Positions 10,577 through 23,658 are shown, numbered from the stretch's first letter. The stretch: 64,000 bases of DNA from Mycolicibacter hiberniae (GCF_010729485.1 NZ_AP022609.1:1488001-1552000); one strand, 5' to 3'. The notes: generated by a model from the letters alone, not told the origin. Numbers and translations are program-made.

Positions 10577-11310
10577 TGGGCGCGCCCGACAGCCCTGAAT
10601 TGGCCGGGATGTCGATCGGAGCGGTGCTCGACCTGCTCCGGAAGGATTTTCCCGATGTCACGGTCTCCAAGATTCGCTTCCTGGAAACCGAGGGGCTCGT
10701 CATGCCGCAGCGCTCGGCGTCCGGCTACCGCCGGTTCAGCGCCTATGACTGCGCCAGGTTGCGGTACGTGCTGACCGCGCAACGCGACCACTACCTGCCG
10801 TTGAAGGTGATCAAGGCGCGGCTGGACTCCGAACCGGACGGCGCGCTGCCCGCGCCGGACTCGCCCTACCCCGCGCCGCGCCTGGTCGCGGCGGACGGTT
10901 CGGCCGCCGGTCAGGCCGCGCTGCCCACGCCGCCCCGGCAGGTCCGGCTGAGCCGCGAGGATCTGCTGACGCGGTCGGGCGGCGATGACGCGCTGCTGAC
11001 AGCTTTGGTCCGGTCCGGTGTGATCACCGCCGGGCCGGGTGGGCTGTTCGACGAGCACGCGGTCGTCATCGTCCAGTGCGCGCGGGGCCTGGCCGACTTC
11101 GGCGTGGAACCGCGGCACCTGCGGGCTTTCCGGTCCGCGGCCGACCGGCAATCCGACCTGATCGCCCAGATCGCCGGACCGCTGGTCAAGGGCGGCAAGG
11201 CGGGCGCCCGCGACCGGGCCGACGATTTGGCGCGTGAGGTCGCGGCGCTGGCGATCGCCCTGCACACCGCGCTGCTCAAGTCTGCGGTACACGACGTACT
11301 GCACGGCTGA
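10576..11310 (+). CDS. MerR-family transcriptional regulator (Rv1828-like)
   Basis: The 244-residue protein begins at a GTG sharing one base with the garA stop. Residues ~12-80 form a winged-helix MerR DNA-binding domain ([30 protein letters not shown]). The C-terminal ~120 residues form a family-specific effector domain without the metal-binding cysteines of classical MerR. It is conserved next to garA in mycobacteria. Targets cannot be read from the sequence. Confidence 0.88.
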   Translation: MGAPDSPELAGMSIGAVLDLLRKDFPDVTVSKIRFLETEGLVMPQRSASGYRRFSAYDCARLRYVLTAQRDHYLPLKVIKARLDSEPDGALPAPDSPYPAPRLVAADGSAAGQAALPTPPRQVRLSREDLLTRSGGDDALLTALVRSGVITAGPGGLFDEHAVVIVQCARGLADFGVEPRHLRAFRSAADRQSDLIAQIAGPLVKGGKAGARDRADDLAREVAALAIALHTALLKSAVHDVLHG

Positions 11311-11434
11311 GGACTAGACTTCCCTGGGCGGCTCGTTGCGCGGCACGCGGTTCTGGCGACCGGAGGTTTCGCGGCGAGTCATACTGGGACGCATAAGGAC
11401 TTGGGACACCGGCGAGCGCGGAGGGCGACTGGAG

Positions 11435-11929
11435 ATGGGTGAAGTACGCGTGGTCGGCATCCGCGTCGAGCAGCCGCAGAACCAGCCGGTGCTGCTGCTG
11501 CGTGAGGCTGACGGTGACCGATATCTCCCGATTTGGATCGGGCAGGCCGAAGCTGCCGCCATCGCCCTGGAGCAGCAGGGTGTGGAGCCGGCCCGGCCCC
11601 TGACCCACGACCTGATCCGTGACCTGATCGGCGCGCTCGGACATTCCCTCAAGGAGGTCCGAATCGTCGACCTGCAGGAGGGCACCTTCTACGCCGACCT
11701 GATCTTCGACCGCGACATCACCGTTTCGGCGCGCCCGTCGGATTCGGTGGCGATCGCGCTGCGGGTGGGCGTGCCGATCTATGTCGAGGAAGCGGTGCTG
11801 GCCGAGGCCGGCCTGCTGATTCCCGACGAGGGCGACGAAGAGAGCTCTGGCGCGGTACGCGAAGACGAGGTGGAGAAGTTCAAGGAATTCCTCGATAGCG
11901 TGTCGCCCGACGATTTCAAAGCAACCTGA
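11435..11929 (+). CDS. Bifunctional nuclease-domain protein (DUF151, Rv1829-like)
   Basis: Start ATG 11435 is chosen for the GAGGG at 11421-11425 and because the conserved domain begins immediately. The 164-residue protein has the DUF151 fold with YLPIWIGQAEAAAIALE, THDLIRDLIGALG and SARPSDSVAIALR. Plant and thermophile relatives have RNase/DNase activity; activity in mycobacteria is not something I can assert. The acidic C-terminal tail (EGDEESSGAVREDEVEKF) is typical of actinobacterial members. It sits between two MerR regulators. Confidence 0.85.
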   Translation: MGEVRVVGIRVEQPQNQPVLLLREADGDRYLPIWIGQAEAAAIALEQQGVEPARPLTHDLIRDLIGALGHSLKEVRIVDLQEGTFYADLIFDRDITVSARPSDSVAIALRVGVPIYVEEAVLAEAGLLIPDEGDEESSGAVREDEVEKFKEFLDSVSPDDFKAT

Positions 11930-12161
11930 CCCGGCGCGGCGGCCTCAGCCTCGTCACAGATACGTCTCATCTCTCCGCGTCAACACGACACGCCCATCTG
12001 GAAGCGACGCGCGGAAATCGCAAGCGCCATACTTGAGCCACGGCGGGAACAACTGCACGGCAGCTCGTCGAACGGCGTATGCTCACGACCAACTCGGGCA
12101 AGAGCAAACGCGGCCACCGGCCAGCCAGTGGCAACGAGCGCGATCGGCGAGAGGAAGCATC

Positions 12162-12797
12162 GTGGGCGACCAACCGGGGCAGGATCAGCTGGACTTCACA
12201 GGTCAGTCCGACACGGGTGACCGCGACGTCCCCGCGGCTCCGGCCGCCGTCGAACAACCCGTTCAGGGCGGTCTGTTCCCCGACGACTCCGTTCCCGACG
12301 AGCTCGTCGGCTACCGCGGTCCCAGTGCCTGCCAGATCGCCGGCATCACCTACCGCCAGCTCGACTACTGGGCCCGCACCTCGCTGGTGGTGCCCTCCAT
12401 CCGCGGCGCGGCCGGCTCGGGCAGCCAGCGGCTGTACTCGTTCAAAGACATCCTGGTGCTCAAGATCGTGAAGCGACTGCTCGACACCGGAATCTCGTTG
12501 CATAACATCCGGATCGCCGTCGACCACCTGCGGGAGCGCGGGGTGCAGGATCTCGCCAACATCACGCTGTTCTCCGACGGCACCACGGTCTACGAGTGCA
12601 CTTCGGCCGAGGAAGTCGTGGACCTGCTGCAGGGCGGCCAGGGCGTGTTCGGCATCGCGGTATCCGGGGCGATGCGGGAGCTGACCGGGGTGATCTCGGA
12701 GTTCCCCGGCGAGCGCGCCGACGGCGGCGAGTCGATCGCCTCGCCGGAAGACGAGCTGGCCAGCCGTCGCAAGTTCCGCGACCGCAAAACCGGCTAG
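12162..12797 (+). CDS. resR: MerR-family regulator of growth and division (Rv1830/ResR-like)
   Basis: I place the start at GTG 12162, with GAGAGGA just upstream, giving 211 residues. The MerR-type helix-turn-helix spans residues ~48-115 (GPSACQIAGITYRQLDYWAR, YSFKDILVLKIVKRLLDTG). The M. tuberculosis orthologue has been called McdR or ResR and affects cell division and recovery from antibiotics. The upstream gap 11930-12161 is unusually long for this operon and probably holds its own promoter. The C-terminus ends in a basic RRKFRDRKTG. Confidence 0.85.
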   Translation: MGDQPGQDQLDFTGQSDTGDRDVPAAPAAVEQPVQGGLFPDDSVPDELVGYRGPSACQIAGITYRQLDYWARTSLVVPSIRGAAGSGSQRLYSFKDILVLKIVKRLLDTGISLHNIRIAVDHLRERGVQDLANITLFSDGTTVYECTSAEEVVDLLQGGQGVFGIAVSGAMRELTGVISEFPGERADGGESIASPEDELASRRKFRDRKTG

Positions 12798-12815
12798 CGC
12801 CCCGCGGGCCAGGTT

Positions 12816-13436
12816 TTATCCGACGGCGCGTTCGGCCATCGGCGTGAGCACTTCGTGGGCGAAGCGGCGCAGGGCCGCGTCATCGCGAAAGTCCGGGTCG
12901 GTGGACGGCATCGAGACATAGGTGAGGAACAGCCGGGCGAATACGTCGGCCACCCAGCGCACCGACTGGCTGGGCCTGCCGGGGGAGTCGCCGTGCAGGT
13001 AATTGGCGATGAACGCCGACCCCATCGCCAGCAGGTCCGCGGAGTCGCCGGCCGGCGGCGACCCGAACTGCCCGGCCCGGCTCAGCATCGGGTGCTCGCG
13101 GGCGAAGGCCACGGCGGCCACAAAGGCCTCCGCGACACCATGCGGTTCGGGCGTGCTGTCGATGGCATGGGCCACCGTCGCGAGAAAGCGCTGCGTCTCC
13201 CGGTGGATCAGCGCCTGGATCAGATCCTCGCGCCGCGGATAGCGGCGGTAAGCCGTCATGCGCGACACGCCCGCGCGCCGGACCACATCCTCGATGGTGA
13301 TGCGCCGCAGTCCCACCGTCGCGGCCTCCTGAACCGCCGCGTCGAGGATGCGCTCGGCGGTCGGGTCGGTGGCGCGCTCGCCGGGCGATCCGGCTACCGC
13401 CTGGCCGATCACGGTGACGAACTGCGACTCGATCAT
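12816..13436 (-). CDS. TetR-family transcriptional regulator
   Basis: The 206-residue repressor has an N-terminal HTH (residues ~25-75: AERILDAAVQEAATVGLRRI, VVRRAGVSRMTAYRRYPRRE). ATG 13436 overlaps the stop of the upstream DUF2236 gene as ATGA, so the two are translationally coupled. The reading frame continues further 5', but that extension is GC-rich filler with no conserved sequence. The regulator probably controls its partner oxygenase-like gene. Ligand unknown. Confidence 0.82.
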   Translation of the reverse strand: MIESQFVTVIGQAVAGSPGERATDPTAERILDAAVQEAATVGLRRITIEDVVRRAGVSRMTAYRRYPRREDLIQALIHRETQRFLATVAHAIDSTPEPHGVAEAFVAAVAFAREHPMLSRAGQFGSPPAGDSADLLAMGSAFIANYLHGDSPGRPSQSVRWVADVFARLFLTYVSMPSTDPDFRDDAALRRFAHEVLTPMAERAVG

Positions 13437-14341
13437 GGCGTGGCCGCGGTCGCGGCGCCGACACCATGGGCGCGCTCGACGGCCAACCGCGCGTAGGGCG
13501 GCGTCCCGAACGCCCACCGGATGCGGCGGGCGTCGAACTGCAGTGCCGGGCCGATGAGCCGCCGCGACAGCGCCGACGGGCGGTCGAAACCGATGAGTTC
13601 GCGCGCCCAGCTCGGCGCATAGCTCATGCCCGAATACATGGTGAATCGGTGCAGGCCGCGGTCGAGCGGGCCGGGCAGTTCGGGGAAGAAGGGGGAGGTG
13701 AGCAGGAATTCGATGAACTCACGGGTCTGGGAGTTGACGCTCAGCTGCGGGCGCATCCGGCGGACGTAGTCCTCGAGTTCCGGCATGGTCGAGGGCACCC
13801 ACTCGGCGCCGGCCATCAGACCGATAGTGGCCTGCTCGGTCAGATAGCGATCACGCTCCTGCGGGCTCAGCTGCCGATTCGTGCGCTCGAAGGCCCGCAT
13901 GATCATCCAGGGAATGCAGGTGTGCACCCAGGCCAGCAGTTCGGGGTCCAGTGCCCGGTAGGCCACCCCGTCGGGCCGGTTGCCGGTCACGTGGGCGTGA
14001 ATGGACTTGACCTGCGCGATCAGTTGCGTTGCGGCGTCGGTATTGCCGAAGGTCGTGGTCAACACGTAGCCAAGGGTGGTGCGGGCGCGGCGGAACGGAT
14101 CCTGGCGGTAGCTGGAGAGGTCCTGCACGCCGGCGATCACCGACGGATGAAGAATCTCCAGCACGATCGCGGGCATCCCGGCCTGCGCCACCGCGGCCAG
14201 GTCGGCGTTCACCTCCCAGGACACGCTGCCCGGACCGATCAGACCCGGGTCGCCCGGGCGGCCGCCATAGACCCGGGGATCGTCGTGGCGACCGACGATT
14301 CCGGTGAAATCGTCGACGATGCGCTGTCGCAATGTGCCCAT
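13433..14341 (-). CDS. DUF2236 / oxygenase MpaB family protein
   Basis: The 302-residue protein starts at ATG 14341, preceded on its strand by an AAAGGGGG Shine-Dalgarno. It has the family blocks VSWEVNADLAAVAQAGMPAIVLEILHPSV (cut here as VSWEVNADLAAV and PAIVLEILHP), an HxxHxxV-type segment SIHAHVTG and WVHTCIPW. The family includes a heme-binding latex-clearing rubber oxygenase and the fungal MpaB oxidase, but most mycobacterial members are uncharacterised. Coupling with a TetR gene suggests inducible expression. It starts ~160 bases from the gcvB promoter, pointing the other way. Confidence 0.78.
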   Translation of the reverse strand: MGTLRQRIVDDFTGIVGRHDDPRVYGGRPGDPGLIGPGSVSWEVNADLAAVAQAGMPAIVLEILHPSVIAGVQDLSSYRQDPFRRARTTLGYVLTTTFGNTDAATQLIAQVKSIHAHVTGNRPDGVAYRALDPELLAWVHTCIPWMIMRAFERTNRQLSPQERDRYLTEQATIGLMAGAEWVPSTMPELEDYVRRMRPQLSVNSQTREFIEFLLTSPFFPELPGPLDRGLHRFTMYSGMSYAPSWARELIGFDRPSALSRRLIGPALQFDARRIRWAFGTPPYARLAVERAHGVGAATAATP

Positions 14342-14475
14342 GACGGCCCCCTTTGGTAGTGATGTGACAAACCTGGTCTTAGTCATACCACCCCGGGCGG
14401 TACGGGCACAGTCCTTTCCGGGGGCAAGGCCGCGGCCGTCGGCTCGCCGCATCTCGGGCTGCGATGCCCGGCGGG

Positions 14476-14481
14476 TAATAT
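14476..14481 (+). promoter_or_regulatory. Candidate -10 element of gcvB
   Basis: TAATAT lies ~20 bases before the riboswitch begins, at the right distance for a transcript starting around 14488. No clear -35 is visible. Confidence 0.5.
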
Positions 14482-14500
14482 GAGGCCCGCATCAGCCTCG

Positions 14501-14702
14501 CGCGGGAGAGTTCCGCGGCAGCCAGCCGCGGACGCCGAAGGAGCAATACCTCTCCGACAACCTCTCAGGCACCCGGACCGCGCCGGCATTGATGCCTCTG
14601 GAAAGCGGTGGCGCCCGTTCGGGCTACACCCGCCCATGGGGAAAGGCGCCTGCACCGGCGCCGAATCTCTCAGGCGCCCGGGCCGGGCAGACGACAGAGG
14701 GG
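14501..14702 (+). ncRNA. Tandem glycine riboswitch upstream of gcvB
   Basis: Two consecutive glycine-aptamer cores are visible. The first has GCGGGAGAG (14502-14510), GCCGAAGGAGCAA (14533-14545) and CTCTCAGGCACCC (14562-14574). The second has TCTGGAAAG (~14597-14605), GCCGAATCTCTCAGGCGCC (from ~14659) and a closing helix pairing CCTCTG (14595-14600) with CAGAGG (14695-14700). This is the RF00504 architecture known from bacterial glycine-cleavage operons, normally switching expression on when glycine is abundant. The downstream ribosome site AGGAG (14728-14732) is close enough for translational control. Confidence 0.92.
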
Positions 14703-14738
14703 GAGGACACGAAATCGTCTAGCGCCCAGGAGTCCCAC

Positions 14739-17570
<2,832 letters not shown>

Positions 17571-17687
17571 GCGGCGGCGCTCGCACGCCCTTCGGCAAAT
17601 AGCCAGCATTGTCTCAGCGCAACCAAACGAAGCGTCTAGGATCGCCCTGACCCGAATTCTGGCTGAGGTGTGCGTCGAGGAGGACCC

Positions 17688-19313
17688 ATGACGGAGCCCA
17701 TGACCCGCTCCTGTGTCGCGGGAATCGCCCTCCTGAGCGCCGGGATCGTCACGGCCGCACCGGTTCCGGCACCGGCGCCCGCCGTGGCGCCCAGCGTGGC
17801 GCTGGCCGCCTCCTACGGCGACCTGTTCGCCAACACCGTGGACAACATCGAGCGCATCGGTGCCCAAACCGACTGGTCGGCCCTCGCCCAGGTGTTCACC
17901 ACCCTGTTCACCAACCCGCTGGGCCTGATCGATGCGGCCAGCAGCTTCACCCTGGCGGTCGACACCGACACCGCGTCGCTTCCCGCGACGCTCGCGGTGC
18001 AGCTCTCGCCGGGGCTGGAACTGCTGATCGCCGGCCTGACTTCGCACGTGGCGACCCTGGATGCGCTGTTCGGCGTGATCGAGGATCTGGGCGACCCCAA
18101 GACCGCATGGACCGCGTTGGTCAACGCCCCGGCCACCCTTCTCGACGCCTACCTCAACGGCCAGCGCGATGTGAGCCTGCTGGGCGGCGCGATGAGCGTT
18201 CCGATGTACAACGGGGTACTTGCCCCCGAACAGAACCTGGAACTCAACCTCGACCTGTCCCGGGTGCTGGACATGCTGGGACTGCAGATGCCCGATCTGG
18301 GCAGCATGGACCTCGACACCGTGATCGAGCACGTGCGGCTGGGCACCCTGACCGTGGGCACGCTGCTCAGCGGCCTCGGGCTCAGCGACGAAGGCATGGG
18401 CGACCTGCTGGCGTGGGCCACCGGCGTCGGCACGCTCGGCGACCTGCTGGAGTCACTGGGCCTGGGCGATCTGGGATTGAGCCAGTACAGCCTGGCCGCT
18501 CTGTTGAGCGAATGGGGTGGCACCGACTTCTACCGCGACCTCGATCTCGACCTTGCGCTCGGCGACTTCCGGTTCGCCGACGTGGTGAGCGCCTTCGGGG
18601 TCGACGCCGCGATTCCCCTCGCCGTGGGCCACCTGCTCGTCGGCCTCGGCGAGGGCGACCTGTCCAGTGCCTACCTCGGCAGCCTGCTCTCGGACATTGG
18701 GCTGCTCGGCCAGCTGAGCGGTTGGCTCCAGGAGGGCGCGGCCGACCTGTTCGACCCCATTCCGCTCATCGGGCCGCTGTTGACCGGCCTCGCCGACGAG
18801 TTCCTGGGATCCGGTGGTCTGGAAGCCCTGCTCAACACTCTGCAAGTCGGTGACCTACTGGGCGATCTGGCGATCGATGACTCCATCGGTTCGGTCCTGG
18901 GCAGTGTGGGCGAGGCGCTGCTGTCGCTGGGCGAACTGACCATCGGTGGCGTCCTGACCGACCTCGGCTTCGCCGACTCGGTCGCCGACCTGACACTGCG
19001 GGACCTGGTGAGCGACCTCGTCGGCCCATTGGGCGCGGTGCTGACCGACGGCCCGCTCGGCCTGGACCTGACCTGGTTGCTCAACGGCCTCGACCTCGGC
19101 GATGTACTCGCCTACGTGGGAGTCGACACCTTCTCGCTCAACCTCGGCGATCTGGTCGGCGACTGGGTGAACCCCTACCTGGCCGACCTGCTCGAGGGAT
19201 TCGTCGCCGGGCAGCTGACCCTGGCCGGCGCCAGCGTCGGCTCCTTCGGCGGCACGTTCACCGAACTGCTGGTCAGCATGCCCCAGCAGATCCTCGACAT
19301 GCTCGACGGTTAA
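17688..19313 (+). CDS. Exported Leu/Gly/Asp-rich repetitive protein, function unknown
   Basis: The 541-residue product starts at ATG 17688 after GAGGAGG (17677-17683), with an alternative ATG at 17700. Residues ~5-45 look like a signal peptide followed by an Ala/Pro linker (VPAPAPAVAP). After a ~150-residue unique region the rest consists of imperfect 15-20-residue units in which LGDLL, LGLGDL or similar recur (LGDLLESLGLGDLGLSQYSL, VGDLLGDLAIDDSIGSVL). This pattern suggests a beta- or alpha-solenoid. It is strongly acidic. It is not a PE or PPE protein and has no PGRS repeats. I do not recognise a function; a surface or outer-membrane role is guesswork. It converges with the next gene, sharing TTAA. 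Confidence 0.72.
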   Translation: MTEPMTRSCVAGIALLSAGIVTAAPVPAPAPAVAPSVALAASYGDLFANTVDNIERIGAQTDWSALAQVFTTLFTNPLGLIDAASSFTLAVDTDTASLPATLAVQLSPGLELLIAGLTSHVATLDALFGVIEDLGDPKTAWTALVNAPATLLDAYLNGQRDVSLLGGAMSVPMYNGVLAPEQNLELNLDLSRVLDMLGLQMPDLGSMDLDTVIEHVRLGTLTVGTLLSGLGLSDEGMGDLLAWATGVGTLGDLLESLGLGDLGLSQYSLAALLSEWGGTDFYRDLDLDLALGDFRFADVVSAFGVDAAIPLAVGHLLVGLGEGDLSSAYLGSLLSDIGLLGQLSGWLQEGAADLFDPIPLIGPLLTGLADEFLGSGGLEALLNTLQVGDLLGDLAIDDSIGSVLGSVGEALLSLGELTIGGVLTDLGFADSVADLTLRDLVSDLVGPLGAVLTDGPLGLDLTWLLNGLDLGDVLAYVGVDTFSLNLGDLVGDWVNPYLADLLEGFVAGQLTLAGASVGSFGGTFTELLVSMPQQILDMLDG

Positions 19314-21400
19314 CCCAGCAGCGAGTTCAGCGCTGCGCCGAGCTCGGGGGAGTTCCCGGCGCGCACGTTCTGGTAGGTGCCGCCCGACAGCTGTGCCACC
19401 GCCTGCCACGTCGCCTGATCGGCGTCGGCACCGAAGTCGATGACGTTGACGGCGACGGGGCGTTGCGGGTCGGTTGCGGACCGAATGAACTCCTCGAGCC
19501 CAGGTCCGTCCAGGCTCCGGTCGGTGTGCGGACCCGCGGTGATGACGAGCACCGAGTTGGACTGTCCCGGGCGGTAATTGGCCAGGGCCTGGTTGTACAC
19601 CATGCGCAGCGTCGTGAAGGACACCGCACCGCCGGGCGTCGAACTGAGCTCGTTGAGCTCGCTGATCAAGGTGTCCGCCCGGGTGGCGTCGTTGAGCGGC
19701 TCGTCCAGCGGGCCGGCGGTGACCAGACTGTGCCCCTCGGTGCCGTCGAAGGTCCACAGGCCAACGGTCGAATTCGGGGCCAGCTCCTTGATGCGCCGAT
19801 CCAGTGCGGCGATCACGTGCGCCAAACGGCTCTTGCCGCCCTCGTCGGTGGTCATCGACTGGTCGAGCATGAGCGTGACCGCGGCGCTGCCCGGCAGGGT
19901 GGTCAGGGCGTTGGCCAACGCGGCGCGCGTCGCGTCGTCACCGACCGAAAGAGTGTCCGGCACCGCGGGGAACCCGGTGACGTCACTGCTCGGGGGTGCG
20001 ACGCCCTCGACCCGGAAGCCGGCCTTGGCCAGCTCGGCGAGCTGGTCGGGTTTACGGGCGAAGCGGGCGAATTCGCTGGCGGCACTGACCTGTTCCTGAG
20101 ACAACCCTGAGCCGGCCAGCAACACGGTGGGGTAGTCGGCGACCGGCACCGGCCCCGGCGGCCGCCACGAACCCAGCGCGGTGGCCGGGTCGGACAGCGA
20201 CTTGCCCCGGGTGAACAGCTGCTGTTCGGTGGTCACCACCGCATGCACCGGAGAGGCCGCCGGATTTCCCGGGCGCAGAAGGACGTTCATTGCCTCGGCA
20301 AGTGATGCGTCGACAAGTTTCGGCTGTCCGCCGGCAAGCCGGTGCACCGCCCCGACACCATCGGTGGCAGGAGCGCCCTTGGGGACGGCGCCGGCTGCCA
20401 CTGCCTCGCCGGCCAGGAATGCGGCGTCGCCGTTGCCGCCGAGGGGCAGCGCCAACCGCAGCGAGCCCCACCCGGCCAGGCCGAGTGGGCCCAGCCCGTC
20501 CGGGTCGGTCTGCAGGTCCGGCAGGCTTGCCCAACTCTGCTTCTGCAGAGCGCTTTTGAGCTGCGGAGTAACCGCCAGCAGCACCGGCGAGGTGACCAGC
20601 GACCGGCTGTCGCTGACCGTCTCGGCGCCGGCGGCGGTCTTCAACCGGGCCGCGGAGATGGAGCTGCCGGGGATCCACAGCGCCGGACGCTGGCCGAGCT
20701 GGGCCGGCCAGTCGCCGAGGAAGCCGCTGACCACGGCATCGGAATCGGCCGGCTTGACCTGCACCGACACACAGCGGTCGCCGATCGGCTTGGCGGTCTT
20801 GTTGAACAGGTCGGCGAACCCCTGTACGTGGTCGGCGATCGACGGATCCGCCACGACGGCAACGGCCAGGTCGCCGGCGGCGCAGTTGCGGGCGGCGATC
20901 GCGGAGCGATGCGACAGCGAATTGCCGAAGAAGCGCCACAGGATCACCGCGCCCACCACGACGACCACGGTGACCAGCGCGGCGATCACGCCGACGCTGA
21001 CACCGCGCGTTCCGGAGTCGTTACGATGCCGGCGCCACCGGTCGAGATTGCGGTGCCCACCGCCCGGGTCTTCGTCGGCCTCGGCAACGGGCTGGCCGGC
21101 GATGGCACCGAAAGGCCCGGTCCGATACCGCGACTGCTCCTCGGCGGCGCCGCGGCGCATGTACTGGGCCGGGTCGGCATCGCCGGGTTGCGGCCCGGCG
21201 TCATAGCCGGTCTCGCCGGAGAAGGGCTCGTCGAAGTACGCCTCGTGATAGTCGTCGACGTAGTCGTCGTCGTCCGGATCGGCGTAACTGTCGAACGAAT
21301 GGTCCGAGAACCCGGCGTCGTCGCCGTAGTCGTCCGAACCGGCGGGTCCGAAGGGCTCGTCGTCGGAATCGTCCGGGCCGGGCAAACTGTGCCTACCCAC
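19310..21400 (-). CDS. Membrane-anchored solute-binding / von Willebrand A domain protein (Rv1836c-like)
   Basis: The 696-residue protein has a very acidic cytoplasmic N-terminus (DSDDEP, DPDDDDYVDDYHE), one membrane helix near residues 134-155 (VSVGVIAALVTVVVVVGAVI), a solute-binding-protein-like region (residues ~165-440) and a C-terminal von Willebrand factor A domain (residues ~505-690) with a degenerate MIDAS motif (LMLDQSMTTDEGGKS). It matches Rv1836c, adjacent to glcB in M. tuberculosis. The extracytoplasmic part may bind a ligand or protein partner; no function is established. Its stop shares four bases with the convergent gene. Confidence 0.82.
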   Translation of the reverse strand: MGRHSLPGPDDSDDEPFGPAGSDDYGDDAGFSDHSFDSYADPDDDDYVDDYHEAYFDEPFSGETGYDAGPQPGDADPAQYMRRGAAEEQSRYRTGPFGAIAGQPVAEADEDPGGGHRNLDRWRRHRNDSGTRGVSVGVIAALVTVVVVVGAVILWRFFGNSLSHRSAIAARNCAAGDLAVAVVADPSIADHVQGFADLFNKTAKPIGDRCVSVQVKPADSDAVVSGFLGDWPAQLGQRPALWIPGSSISAARLKTAAGAETVSDSRSLVTSPVLLAVTPQLKSALQKQSWASLPDLQTDPDGLGPLGLAGWGSLRLALPLGGNGDAAFLAGEAVAAGAVPKGAPATDGVGAVHRLAGGQPKLVDASLAEAMNVLLRPGNPAASPVHAVVTTEQQLFTRGKSLSDPATALGSWRPPGPVPVADYPTVLLAGSGLSQEQVSAASEFARFARKPDQLAELAKAGFRVEGVAPPSSDVTGFPAVPDTLSVGDDATRAALANALTTLPGSAAVTLMLDQSMTTDEGGKSRLAHVIAALDRRIKELAPNSTVGLWTFDGTEGHSLVTAGPLDEPLNDATRADTLISELNELSSTPGGAVSFTTLRMVYNQALANYRPGQSNSVLVITAGPHTDRSLDGPGLEEFIRSATDPQRPVAVNVIDFGADADQATWQAVAQLSGGTYQNVRAGNSPELGAALNSLLG

Positions 21401-21462
21401 AGTGGCTGCGTCCTCTCCGCCTGGCCGGTTGTCCGGCCACGGTCATTCGGATCGGTGTCGGG

Positions 21463-23658
21463 TCAGACACCGGCCTGGGCTTTGAACTCCCGCCGGCGCC
21501 GGTGCAGGATCGGCTCGGTGTAGCCGTTGGGCTGAGTGGTCCCGGACAGGATCAGCTCGCGGGCGGCCGCGAAGGCGATGCTGGATTCGAAGTCCGGTGC
21601 CATCGGCCGGTAGCTGGCGTCACCGGCGTTCTGGCGGTCCACCGCGGGGGCCATCCGCTCCAGGCTCGACTGCACGTCTTCGGCGGTGATCACCCCGTGC
21701 CGCAACCAGTTCGCCAGCAACTGCGACGAAATCCTCAGGGTGGCACGGTCTTCCATCAGCGCCACATCGTGGATGTCGGGGACCTTCGAGCAGCCCACGC
21801 CCTGGTCGATCCAGCGCACCACGTAGCCCAGGATCGACTGGCAGTTGTTGTCCACCTCTTCGCGGATCTCGTCGGGCGCCCAGGCCAGGCCTTCGGAGAG
21901 CGGGATGGTCAGCAGCTGATCCAGCGTTGCCCGCCGCTTTCCGGCCAGTTCCCGCTGCACCTCGAAGACGTCCACCTGGTGGTAGTGCATCGCGTGCAGG
22001 GTGGCGGCGGTGGGCGAGGGCACCCATGCGGTGCTCGCCCCCGAGCGGGGGTGGGCGATCTTCTGCGCCACCATGTCGGCCATCAGGTCGGTCATGGCCC
22101 ACATGCCCTTGCCGATCTGGGCGTGGCCGGGAAGTCCGGCGGCCAATCCCGCGTCGACGTTGTTGTCCTCGTAGGCCAGGATCCACGGCTGGGACTTCAT
22201 GTTGGCCTTGCGCACCATGGGCCCGGCCTCCATCGAGGTGTGGATCTCGTCGCCGGTGCGGTCCAGGAAGCCGGTGTTGATGAACACCACCCGGTCGGCG
22301 GCGGCTTTGATGCACGCGCGCAGGTTGACCGTGGTGCGCCGCTCCTCGTCCATGATGCCGATCTTGAGGGTCTTCTGCGGCAGACCCAGGACATCTTCGA
22401 CCCGACTGAACAGCTCGGCGGTGAAGGCCACCTCGTCCGGTCCGTGCATCTTCGGTTTGACGATGTAGATCGAGCCGGTGCGGCTGTTGGTCAGCGGTCC
22501 GTTCTCTTCGGACGCGGTCAGCCCGTGCACGGCGATGAGCCCGGTGAACAACGCGTCCTGGATACCCTCGAACACCTCGGTGTTTTCGCCGTCGGCGGTG
22601 TTGATGATGGCGTCGTTGGTCATCAGGTGACCGACGTTGCGGACGAACATCAGGCTGCGGCCCGGCAGGGTCACCGTGCCCCCGTCCGGGGCGGTGAACT
22701 CGCGGTCGGCGGCCAGGGTGCGCGTGAAGGTCTCGCCGCCCTTATCGACCTGCTCGGCCAGGTCGCCGCGGTTGAGGCCCAGCCAGTTGCGGTAACCGAG
22801 CACCTTGTCCTCGGCATCCACCGCGGCCACCGAATCCTCGAAGTCCATGATCGTGGTGACCGCCGACTCCAGCACCACGTCTTTGATGCCGGCGGGGTCG
22901 GTGGACCCGATCGGCGACTCCGGGTCGATCAGGATCTCGACCCGCAGGCCGTGGTGGGACAGCAGCACCGACGACGGCGTCTCGGCATCCCCGGTGTAGC
23001 CGATGAACTCGGTGGGCGCGCCGACGGTGGTGGCCACGTCGTCGGCCAGCGTGACCACCAGCTCGGCGTCTTTGACCGCGAAGCTCTTGACCTCGGTCCA
23101 GCTGCCGGTGGTCAGCGGCACGGCATGCTCGAGGAACTTCCGGGCATAGGCGATCACCTTCTCGCCGCGCACCGGGTTGTAGGACGTGCCCTTGTGCGCC
23201 CCGTCCTCCTCGCTGATCACGTCGGTTCCGTACAGCGCGTCGTACAGCGATCCCCAGCGTGCGTTGGCGGCGTTGAGCGCGAACCGGGCGTTGAGCACCG
23301 GCACCACCAGCTGCGGGCCGGCCTGCACCGCGATCTCATCGTCGACACCGGCTGTCGTGACCGTGAAGTCCTCGGGTTCGGGCAGCAGGTATCCGATCTC
23401 GGTGAGGAAGGCCCGGTACGCCTCGGTGTCGAGCGGTTCGATCACCCGATGCCGATGCCATTTGTCGATCTGGGCCTGCAGTTCATCGCGACGTGCCAGC
23501 AGCTCCTGGTTCTTGGGCGTCAGATCGGTGACGACCTTGTCCACGCCGGCCCAGAAGCTGTCGGGGTCGACACCGGTGCCCGGCAGGGCCTCATCGGTGA
23601 TGAAGTCATACAGCACGCGTGCGACCCGTAAGCCGCCCACCGACACCCGTTCTGTCAT
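21463..23658 (-). CDS. glcB: Malate synthase G
   Basis: GlcB condenses glyoxylate with acetyl-CoA to malate in the glyoxylate shunt. The 731-residue protein has the isoform-G length and conserved blocks [19 protein letters not shown] (active-site acidic residues), [26 protein letters not shown] and [17 protein letters not shown]. It is the expected neighbour of the vWA gene. The start is the first ATG; a short region of low GC precedes it. In mycobacteria the enzyme is important on fatty-acid carbon and can be surface exposed. Confidence 0.95.
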   Translation of the reverse strand: MTERVSVGGLRVARVLYDFITDEALPGTGVDPDSFWAGVDKVVTDLTPKNQELLARRDELQAQIDKWHRHRVIEPLDTEAYRAFLTEIGYLLPEPEDFTVTTAGVDDEIAVQAGPQLVVPVLNARFALNAANARWGSLYDALYGTDVISEEDGAHKGTSYNPVRGEKVIAYARKFLEHAVPLTTGSWTEVKSFAVKDAELVVTLADDVATTVGAPTEFIGYTGDAETPSSVLLSHHGLRVEILIDPESPIGSTDPAGIKDVVLESAVTTIMDFEDSVAAVDAEDKVLGYRNWLGLNRGDLAEQVDKGGETFTRTLAADREFTAPDGGTVTLPGRSLMFVRNVGHLMTNDAIINTADGENTEVFEGIQDALFTGLIAVHGLTASEENGPLTNSRTGSIYIVKPKMHGPDEVAFTAELFSRVEDVLGLPQKTLKIGIMDEERRTTVNLRACIKAAADRVVFINTGFLDRTGDEIHTSMEAGPMVRKANMKSQPWILAYEDNNVDAGLAAGLPGHAQIGKGMWAMTDLMADMVAQKIAHPRSGASTAWVPSPTAATLHAMHYHQVDVFEVQRELAGKRRATLDQLLTIPLSEGLAWAPDEIREEVDNNCQSILGYVVRWIDQGVGCSKVPDIHDVALMEDRATLRISSQLLANWLRHGVITAEDVQSSLERMAPAVDRQNAGDASYRPMAPDFESSIAFAAARELILSGTTQPNGYTEPILHRRRREFKAQAGV

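Noticed and set aside
21502..23631. 709-codon + strand frame over glcB
   Set aside because: Shadow of malate synthase on the other strand, with Gly/His/Val-rich sequence and no domain.
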